Source: an uncultured Eubacteriales bacterium
GTDB lineage: Bacteria; Bacillota; Clostridia; UBA1381
Assembly: GCA_905199755.1 (NCBI GenBank)
Contig: CAJKHT010000099.1
Location: 1 to 9,080 of the forward strand
DNA: 9,080 nt
Direction: 5' to 3'
Shown piece by piece: positions 1 to 6,368 of the stretch. The translations under genes were made by a program, and so were the position numbers. Position 1 is the first letter of the stretch, and the number at the start of each line of letters is the position of its first letter. The notes under the pieces are model-generated. The model did no database searches. It saw nothing but the letters and a program-made list of their open reading frames with translations, and was not told the DNA's origin.

Positions 1-3000
1 GTTTACCATATCAGTTTTTTTACTGTACCGTCCTCTATCCGCAATGTTCATTTTCTGCTTCAATTCCGCATTTGTAAGCTTTGATAATTCGGCTTTGATG
101 TCCGCTTCATTACTGCATATTGAATTCACAGCGGATTTTACATCTTCAAGGCTTACGTTTTCACCGCGCGAAAGCATTTTCAATACATTTTCAGGTGAAA
201 CATCTGCATTTTTTTTCGATTTCTGCATAGAATTATTATTGACAATAGATTTATTTTGTGATAAACTATTATCAATAGAGGATACATTCTCAGTATTACC
301 GAGCATCACATTTTCCGATGTCAGGTCACTGCTGTGAGTATCTTCTTTTTTTTCATATAGCACAGACATCTCTTGCTTGTTTTTCAAGTTTTCCGCATAG
401 TTATCTTTTGCGCTGAATAAGGTTATTACAAGATTGTAATTTCCCTTATAATTGGTGTCCTGAACTCCCTCAACATTTTTATATACACCAAGCTCGATAG
501 AAATAATTGATTTGCTACTTTTGCCGATAGCGAAGTCTGAAATAATGTTTATTCTGCCGTTTTTATTGTTTTTCAAAATATAGGCAGGGTCTGATAGCAC
601 ATCAATCAATTTTTTGGTATTTGAAGCCCCGAGGTTGTGATAGTGTCCTTTCAGCTCACCGTTTTCACGAACTGCAAGGTACAGCGTTTCAAAACTAATA
701 ATCATCGGCAGGTCTGCGATATCAGCTTTTTTTACGATGATATCCGGAGTATGTTTTGAAATATAGTAATGTTTACCCTTTTTGCCGCCAACAGCACCGT
801 CATTTTCAACTTCATCGACTATATCATTGAACATTTTAGTTTCAATTTCGGGTGTTTCAATAACATCTTTAGCAGATTTATTTACATGAGCTTTGAGGTT
901 TTTATCACTTGCAAACGGTGTTGTACTTCCGTCTGCATCATGTCCGACAATAGGTGTATTATCATTTAATATCTGATTATTCTTTTTGGCAGTTGCATTA
1001 TCCGTTTCAATTTTACCCTTTTCAGCAATATAGCTTTCATTCGGGGGAATTTTTGTGCCGTCAAAAGCAGTATAACCGTCCGACAGCAAATCGTCCATTA
1101 CAAGCTCAATACGCTTTGCAAGAGCAATATTTTCCTGCCCGTTATCATTTTTTATACGTTTTAAAGCATCGGCGATTTTATCATAGCTTGCTCCGGTCAT
1201 ATCTTTTATACGTTCTACAGCTTCGCTTGTTTTGCGTGTTGTTCCCGTATATCCCGTAATACTTCCGTCCTCTGCAAATATGGGTGTTCTCTCGCCTTTT
1301 ACAGTGCTGTTTATATCTCCCAGTATTTCATTTGCTATGCCGGAATAATATTTCTTTAACTGCGGATATGTATACTGAAAAGCGTTAACATCACGTGAGC
1401 CGACACTGTCAAATGTTCTGTCGCTGATATTTTCACCGCCGCCGCGCTCTTTCTTTATGGCATCGGAAATCACTTTTGTTACCGCTTCGCCGTTGTCTTT
1501 GAAAAATGTATGTTCTTTCGTTCCTATATCTCCCGTATTTTTATAATTTTCAACGAGCTTGTCAGCAAGCCCCGAAAATCCAGTGCCGCCATATTCTTTT
1601 TCAAACAAACCGACAGAATTTTCTTTAAACTGCTGATGTAAAGTATTTTCCACAGCATTTAAAACACTGCCGTTGTCCTTGTCCGCTGCCGGGGCATTAT
1701 CTTTGTTTGCAACAGCATTATTTGACTTTGTTTCCTGCGGTTTTACGGTGTTTAATTCGTATCTGTTTCCTCGCTGCGGCTTAACTTCACCGCTAAGAGA
1801 CATTTTAAACAGCGCCGTATTTACATCATTTACGCTTGCACCGATATTACGTGTAATTTCATCAACATGGTTTACACCGTTTCCCAGCTGCTCTCTTATG
1901 CGTGTTTCAAGCTCTGAGGTATTAACCGCCGATTTCTGTATAGGTGCAGCTGCTGCCGCGCGTTCGGCTTCTTCCTGCCTGTTTTTGAAAGCCGCTTCTA
2001 ATTTACTGTTAACGGAAGGTCTTACAATCGGTTTTTCAAGTGTGGACATCACTCCCGTGCTATCATCTGCTATAGAGTTTTCACGTGTTCGGGAAAGGTC
2101 TAATCCCGCGTTTGATATATTCTTTGAAATATCTTCGGGTGTTTCTTTCGTGACCGTAATATCATTGTTTGTCACTGTCGGCGGTTGTTCGCTCTGCATA
2201 GTTCTGACAGGTGCAACAACAGGTGTTTCTTCAACCGTGGGGTTATTATAATTTGTGACCGTTTGAGGTTTGTCGGAAAATAATTCCGTTTCTGCATTTG
2301 CCGCATCTCTGTATTTTACATTAACAGCGGATGGTTTTTCGGCTGCCGGCTGTTCTTCGCCCACCTCACGTTCAAGGATTTTATAACTTCCGTTATCCTT
2401 TATAACCCTTAAAGCTTTTCCGTAATCGTTTAACATTTTTAAGGTTTTTCTTAATTCTCTCTGTTCTTTTTCAGCTCCGACAAAATTGCCTGAATTGATA
2501 ATATTCTGCATAACTTCAACACGCTGTTTGAATGCATCTTCAAGTACAGAATATTCTTTTGAAGAAACATTGCCCGACCGTTTCAGCTCCGACATAGTAT
2601 TAATACATTCTTCCATTTCGGTGGTGGTATTTTTCAGACGGATTTTATTTTGAGCAGATAAATTTGTATATTCACTTGCTGTGTGAAGCAATGAAAATCC
2701 CATAGCAATCAACATCTGTTTCGCCATACCTTTTGCCGCTTCTTTCGGTGTGGTGTATTCGTTAATGCCGAAAGCTCTTTTCGCCGATTCGCTTGTTAAT
2801 GCTGATGTCGTTGCAAAGGCTCCGCCGGATGCCAGATTTACCAAAGCACGTGAATAAAAATATTCTTTCAAACCGTAGTTTTTGTATAATGCATCAACAA
2901 AGCTCTTTGCCTGTGATAAGTCTGATAAGCTGTTTTTATCAAGCGTTCTGCCCATGTTATTTAAAAGCTTCTTGGCTATTGCCTTTTCGGAAAATACGTT

Positions 3001-4371
3001 TGCAAGTCTGCCGAGCTTTGCGCCGACATATGAAGATGCACCGCCGCCGACAATTCCGCCTGCCGCACTTGCCGCACCGGATTTCACCGCGGTTGAAATA
3101 TCCCCGGTGTTTATAGCTGTTCTTAAGAAATTATCAATACCGAATACCGCACCGCTTTCAGCTGCTTTTTTCGCAGCATACGAAATTGTTTTTTGCATTG
3201 CCGGAGTAAGATTTCTAAATGCGTTTGAGGTTTGTAAACCTGTATCTACCCATTTTCCTGCCTTTAAAGCTGCGCCTGCGCCTTTTACTACACCACCGAG
3301 AAGAGCAAATGAAGCAATACCGCCCGCAATATCTCCCGCAGCTGTTGCAGCTCCGTAGTTGCTTTTCATAACATCGCTTGATTTCACTAATTTACTTTTG
3401 TCTAACCCTGTTTTTTTGAAGTGTTCTTCATCTGTCTTATCCGAATAATAATTTGTCAAGCCAAATGTACCGGCGTTTGCAAATGCCCACAATGCTGCAC
3501 TTGCATTACCCGTCACTTTATTTTCAAGTATATTTTTGGTCTCCGTAAAAGCCTTTTTTCGGGAATTATTTTCCGCTACGGCTTTCAAGGCTTCGTATTC
3601 TTCTTTGGTGTTTTCATCATCCAAGCCTTTCATGGCAAGTTTTTTGCTGTTTTCGTCCAAAGCCTTTATACGCTGACCGCCCGTAAATTTATTTATTATG
3701 TTTTTCATGCCGTCCGTATTAAGCCATGCAGCCAAAGCATTTTTTGCAGCGGCACGGTTTAATTCAGCGCCTTTTTTTCCGCCCATATCATACGGCAGTT
3801 CCCCGTCAGATATACCCTTTTGTAATTTCCATTGTGAAAAATCATCATTATTAAAATTATTGACATCAATACCGTATTTATCATATATAGCCTGTTGTTT
3901 TTCTGCCGCTTTTATCTGTTCGTTTTGAGGCTGGGCAGTGTTTTCCTGCCCTGTCTGAGCCGTTTCATCAGCATTACTGTTCCTTGTAACCTTTATATCC
4001 GGGAATTTGTTTCTGTCCTGCATGCTTTGCCCGAAAACATTTATCGGTGTTCCGTCTGCCGTAGCTGACGGGATATTATTTTCATCATTTTTCGCATACA
4101 CACTGTATTCGGCTAAATCCGCTTCAAGCTTCTTCCGTTCCTTTTCCTCCTGCTGCTTCTGCTTCAAAATCTCATTAATAAGACTTTGTGTATATTTTCT
4201 GCGTTCTTCGGAACGGCTGTCCATTTCGTTCAAAACTTCCTGTGCTGCGCTGCTTATACCATGCTTTGCAGATACTGCGTCATAGCCCGGCAGGCTTGTC
4301 CTTTGGGGTGCGAGTGCCTGCGGCATTGCCGCAGACACTCCTCTCGAAATTTTTGTTATTCTGTTCGCCAT
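1..4371 (-). CDS. Giant phage polyvalent protein with DprA-like winged helix and MuF-C/BECR candidate nuclease domain (partial, C-terminus outside window)
   Basis: The frame is open for 1457 codons and leaves the window at base 1. GGAGG at 4379-4383, 7 bases upstream, fixes the start MANRITKI. Visible layout: coiled coil at about 44-92; Lys/Asn-rich helices to 330; Gly/Ala-rich hydrophobic segments at about 338-375, 418-455 and 509-526; helical region to about 690; Pro/Thr/Glu-rich linker to 820; a DprA-like winged helix at 821-873; a helical module at 998-1117 containing YTYPQLKKYY, LAKRIELVMDDLLSDGY and IPPNESYI; and a MuF-C-like (BECR fold) domain at about 1195-1332 with GHYHNLG, LSDPAYIL, SIISIELG and NLVITLFSAKDNY. 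Such assemblies match phage 'polyvalent' proteins thought to enter the cell with the DNA. Inferred role: ejected virion protein carrying a toxin-like nuclease domain. No signal peptide is seen, all in-frame tryptophans use TGG, and there is no in-frame stop or frameshift. Catalytic activity is not proven. Confidence 0.85.
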   Translation of the reverse strand, partial: MANRITKISRGVSAAMPQALAPQRTSLPGYDAVSAKHGISSAAQEVLNEMDSRSEERRKYTQSLINEILKQKQQEEKERKKLEADLAEYSVYAKNDENNIPSATADGTPINVFGQSMQDRNKFPDIKVTRNSNADETAQTGQENTAQPQNEQIKAAEKQQAIYDKYGIDVNNFNNDDFSQWKLQKGISDGELPYDMGGKKGAELNRAAAKNALAAWLNTDGMKNIINKFTGGQRIKALDENSKKLAMKGLDDENTKEEYEALKAVAENNSRKKAFTETKNILENKVTGNASAALWAFANAGTFGLTNYYSDKTDEEHFKKTGLDKSKLVKSSDVMKSNYGAATAAGDIAGGIASFALLGGVVKGAGAALKAGKWVDTGLQTSNAFRNLTPAMQKTISYAAKKAAESGAVFGIDNFLRTAINTGDISTAVKSGAASAAGGIVGGGASSYVGAKLGRLANVFSEKAIAKKLLNNMGRTLDKNSLSDLSQAKSFVDALYKNYGLKEYFYSRALVNLASGGAFATTSALTSESAKRAFGINEYTTPKEAAKGMAKQMLIAMGFSLLHTASEYTNLSAQNKIRLKNTTTEMEECINTMSELKRSGNVSSKEYSVLEDAFKQRVEVMQNIINSGNFVGAEKEQRELRKTLKMLNDYGKALRVIKDNGSYKILEREVGEEQPAAEKPSAVNVKYRDAANAETELFSDKPQTVTNYNNPTVEETPVVAPVRTMQSEQPPTVTNNDITVTKETPEDISKNISNAGLDLSRTRENSIADDSTGVMSTLEKPIVRPSVNSKLEAAFKNRQEEAERAAAAAPIQKSAVNTSELETRIREQLGNGVNHVDEITRNIGASVNDVNTALFKMSLSGEVKPQRGNRYELNTVKPQETKSNNAVANKDNAPAADKDNGSVLNAVENTLHQQFKENSVGLFEKEYGGTGFSGLADKLVENYKNTGDIGTKEHTFFKDNGEAVTKVISDAIKKERGGGENISDRTFDSVGSRDVNAFQYTYPQLKKYYSGIANEILGDINSTVKGERTPIFAEDGSITGYTGTTRKTSEAVERIKDMTGASYDKIADALKRIKNDNGQENIALAKRIELVMDDLLSDGYTAFDGTKIPPNESYIAEKGKIETDNATAKKNNQILNDNTPIVGHDADGSTTPFASDKNLKAHVNKSAKDVIETPEIETKMFNDIVDEVENDGAVGGKKGKHYYISKHTPDIIVKKADIADLPMIISFETLYLAVRENGELKGHYHNLGASNTKKLIDVLSDPAYILKNNKNGRINIISDFAIGKSSKSIISIELGVYKNVEGVQDTNYKGNYNLVITLFSAKDNYAENLKNKQEMSVLYEKKEDTHSSDLTSENVMLGNTENVSSIDNSLSQNKSIVNNNSMQKSKKNADVSPENVLKMLSRGENVSLEDVKSAVNSICSNEADIKAELSKLTNAELKQKMNIADRGRYSKKTDMVN
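376..789 (-). other. MuF-C-terminal-like (BECR fold) candidate nuclease domain within the giant protein
   Basis: Residues about 1195-1332 show the order expected of phage MuF C-terminal domains of the barnase/EndoU/colicin E5-D/RelE fold: a short strand PDIIVK, a Leu-rich helix, GHYHNLG with H1243 and H1245, a helix ending in LSDPAYIL, then strands NGRINIISDF, KSIISIELG and NLVITLFSAKD. Members are predicted RNases or related toxins. Histidines 1243/1245 and the charged residues near D1323 are candidate active-site residues, by inference. Confidence 0.7.
1753..1911 (-). other. DprA-like winged-helix domain within the giant protein
   Basis: Residues 821-873 read LETRIREQLGNGVNHVDEI, then a helix-turn-helix with IGASVNDVNTALFKMSLSGE and a short wing VKPQRGNRYEL. 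The spacing and pattern (I-x-E/D-I, S-V-x-x-V-x-x-A-L-x-x-L-x-x-G-x-V, a basic wing ending in Y) match the C-terminal winged helix of DprA/Smf proteins. In DprA this domain follows the ssDNA-binding Rossmann fold, which is absent here. A nucleic-acid or protein contact role is the likely function. Confidence 0.7.
4312..4340 (-). other. Strong hairpin in the 5' coding region of the giant protein
   Basis: Bases 4312-4324 and 4328-4340 are inverted repeats of 13 bases around a 3-base loop. The single DNA mismatch becomes a G-U pair in the minus-strand transcript, so the mRNA can form an unbroken 13-pair, GC-rich stem starting 31 bases after the ATG. It encodes residues 11-20 (VSAAMPQA lies in it). 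No U-run follows, so it is not an intrinsic terminator. An in-frame ATG (M16) sits at the loop with AGGAG about 11 bases upstream of it, so the stem could hide a second start. Chance from Ala/Gln codons is also possible. Confidence 0.6.
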
Positions 4372-4378
4372 ATTAAAA

Positions 4379-4383
4379 CCTCC
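4379..4383 (-). promoter_or_regulatory. Consensus Shine-Dalgarno of the giant protein
   Basis: GGAGG on the minus strand, with 7 bases to the ATG at 4371, is the strongest ribosome binding site in the window together with GGGAGG before the 651-residue gene. It suggests high-level translation, as expected for a late structural gene. Confidence 0.8.
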
Positions 4384-4396
4384 ATGTTTGCGCTTA

Positions 4397-6352
4397 TTAA
4401 ACGCTTAAAGCCTTACGCAATGCATTTTTGTTATCTGCTGAAATGCTATCAACATTTGTTATTGCTGCCAGCACTTTATATTTGCTATCATCGGATACAA
4501 CATATTTTCCGTTTGCATCGGTGGATATACCTTTTCCGTATACACCGTTAAAAAATTTCACAAAATCGTCAACCGTAAGCGTTGTTGAAGAATTGCCCGT
4601 ATTTGATGTTTGAGTCGCAAGCTGTGTTTCAAGCAGCTTTTGCTGTGCATTACGTTCTTTTTCGCTTTCAGCAGCCTGAGCGGCAAGGCTTGTTTCAAGC
4701 TGTTTTTGACCTCCGGCAATTGTAGCGTTGTTCATAGCTGCTTGCGCGTTGGCAGTATCTTTGTTCAGTGCAAGATTTGTAGCATTTGTACCGTCACTTA
4801 TAGCAAGTGAAGTATCATTATTCATCTTGGTAATATCACGTTCAAGTCTGCCGCTTTCATCAAACTGGCGCGCATTTTCCGTTTTCGGCAGATTATATAC
4901 ATAATCTCCGTCATCATAGCCTGAATATCTGCCGTCACTGTTATATTTTGAACCGAGCTTTATTCCTCTTGCCTGTGCCGCATAATTAATCGCGTTCTGT
5001 AAATTCTTGCGTTCGTTCTCGTCAAGCTTTTCATCTTTGAGCTTTTCACGTGCATCGTTCATAATAGCCTTATAGTCCAAATTCTCATTTTTCAGAGTTC
5101 CGTCAGCGTTTAAGTACGGATTTTCCGCGTAAGTATATTCCGGCATAACATTTCCCGTTGTATTCATAACAGATACATCACGGTTTACTTTATTGTTCTT
5201 TTCCGTTTCGCTTGCATTGAACAGTTTTTCCACATCAACCCCCATATTCGCCAAAACCTCTCGCGCATGTGTCAGCTTCTGATTCTGTGCTTCAAGAGCT
5301 TTTTCCTGTCCCGCAGCAACCATTGCCAGCTGATTGCGCATAGCGTTTGCCGCGGAAAAGCTGTCGATATTTCCGCCGTTTGAAGCTGCCGCAGATGCCG
5401 CCGCTCCCTGTCCTGCACGATAGCCCGAAAGGTCATATTTTCCGAGTATTGATTTTCCTACCTCATTTGTGAACGGATTTTCCTCCTTTAAATTTTGGTA
5501 GTCATCATAATACCCCATAAGCTTCTGCCATGACTGCTGTGCAAGCTGTTCTTTCGGTGTGGTTATTCCTGCACGGTCAACGTAATCCTTAAAAGCACTG
5601 TCGAGCGTACCGGCATCATAGTATGATACTCCGTCAACATTCGCCTTTGCTTTTCCCATGCTCTTTCCGCCCAAATACACTTCGCCCGTTTTATCGTCAT
5701 ATCTGAGCTGATTGTCAATGTCACGGTTCGACAACCCCATTTTATTACCCAAACTGTATAAATAACTTCTTGTGGGGGTAAGTCCCTGAATGGTGTAATA
5801 GCTGTTAAGGTATTTGTTCGCATCGTTATAGCCCATTTTTTCAAGGTTTCCGGCAAGCACCTCATCGCCGTTTTTACGCATAAGAGCATATAACCCCTGT
5901 CCCTGTGCGGAAACGGCTTTTGCTCCCTCCGTATCTCCTGCGGCGGTAAGATTGTCCCATTTCTTTTTAAGTGCCGCAAGCTGTGCGGTAGCTTGTTTTG
6001 AGTTGTAATCGCTGCCGTCACCGTAATATGTGCTCAGAAAATTCTTTGAATTGTTGAAATCATTGTTTTCAAGATAATCGGCAACTGCACTGTCACCGTT
6101 TTTGCGTAATTCATCATAATACGGCTGTGCGGCTTTGGCATAGCCTTTCCCCGTGGTTTCATACTGTCTGAGCTTCTGCACATTGCCGTTGGGGCTTGCA
6201 ATGCTGCTCTGCTCTTTGTTTGCGTTCGGATTTTTACCCACCGCATTATCAAGAGTGTTTTGTACACTGTTTCTGTACGGACTTGCCGCTTTATTGTTCT
6301 GCTGCCACAAATCCTTATAATGTAAAATATTATATGATGCTGTCCTCGACAT
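4397..6352 (-). CDS. Unrecognised 651-residue Ala/Asn/Gln-rich protein, candidate virion or ejection protein
   Basis: I do not recognise a named family. The protein is hydrophilic, with no signal peptide or membrane segment, and rich in Ala, Asn, Gln, Lys and Tyr. Residues 78-110 and 154-186 are clear internal repeats sharing the pattern Y-x2-[LM]RKNGD-x3-A-x2-LE-x3-[FY]N-x3-K-[FY]L-x2-YY; between them lies a charged helix with KWDNLTAAGDTEGAK. Residues 315-327 are Ala/Gly/Ser-rich, and about 335-375 and 500-590 look helical with coiled-coil tendency. A small C-terminal domain (about 592-651) begins with TLTVDDFVKFFNGVYGKG. GGGAGG at 6363-6368 sits 10 bases before the ATG, directly after the hydrolase stop. 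Placed between a wall hydrolase and a giant channel-like/effector protein, it is plausibly a structural or internal virion protein acting with them, comparable in position and composition (not detectable sequence) to ejection proteins. This role is inference. Confidence 0.85.
   Translation of the reverse strand: MSRTASYNILHYKDLWQQNNKAASPYRNSVQNTLDNAVGKNPNANKEQSSIASPNGNVQKLRQYETTGKGYAKAAQPYYDELRKNGDSAVADYLENNDFNNSKNFLSTYYGDGSDYNSKQATAQLAALKKKWDNLTAAGDTEGAKAVSAQGQGLYALMRKNGDEVLAGNLEKMGYNDANKYLNSYYTIQGLTPTRSYLYSLGNKMGLSNRDIDNQLRYDDKTGEVYLGGKSMGKAKANVDGVSYYDAGTLDSAFKDYVDRAGITTPKEQLAQQSWQKLMGYYDDYQNLKEENPFTNEVGKSILGKYDLSGYRAGQGAAASAAASNGGNIDSFSAANAMRNQLAMVAAGQEKALEAQNQKLTHAREVLANMGVDVEKLFNASETEKNNKVNRDVSVMNTTGNVMPEYTYAENPYLNADGTLKNENLDYKAIMNDAREKLKDEKLDENERKNLQNAINYAAQARGIKLGSKYNSDGRYSGYDDGDYVYNLPKTENARQFDESGRLERDITKMNNDTSLAISDGTNATNLALNKDTANAQAAMNNATIAGGQKQLETSLAAQAAESEKERNAQQKLLETQLATQTSNTGNSSTTLTVDDFVKFFNGVYGKGISTDANGKYVVSDDSKYKVLAAITNVDSISADNKNALRKALSV
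5795..5893 (-). repeat. Internal protein repeat, copy 2 (residues 154-186 of the 651-residue protein)
   Basis: The unit starts LYALMRKNGDEVLAGNLE and ends KYLNSYY, matching copy 1 without gaps over 33 positions. Both copies are predicted by eye to be a helix, a short turn and a second helix. Confidence 0.75.
6023..6121 (-). repeat. Internal protein repeat, copy 1 (residues 78-110 of the 651-residue protein)
   Basis: The 33-residue unit starts YYDELRKNGDSAVADYLE and ends FLSTYY. It aligns without gaps to a second copy 76 residues downstream, with the shared core RKNGD, an LE pair, an N in the turn and a closing YY. The match is weaker at the DNA level, which suggests an old duplication of a helical hairpin. 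Confidence 0.75.
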
Positions 6353-6368
6353 TTAAAATCATCCTCCC

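Noticed and set aside
1673..2251. Plus-strand open frame of 192 codons opposite the giant gene
   Set aside because: It is antisense to a well-supported 1457-codon frame, lies opposite the Pro/Thr-rich linker, shows no recognisable domain and has no convincing ribosome binding site.
2882..3358. Plus-strand open frame of 158 codons with Ala/Pro-rich sequence
   Set aside because: It is the reverse reading of the Gly/Ala-rich segments of the giant protein; the Ala/Pro richness follows from Gly/Ala codons on the other strand.
4312..4340. Hairpin as an intrinsic transcription terminator
   Set aside because: There is no U-run after the stem in the sense direction, and the stem lies inside an open coding frame.
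5563..6021. Second minus-strand frame of 152 codons inside the 651-residue gene
   Set aside because: It overlaps a real gene in another frame and has shadow-like composition without a plausible start signal.
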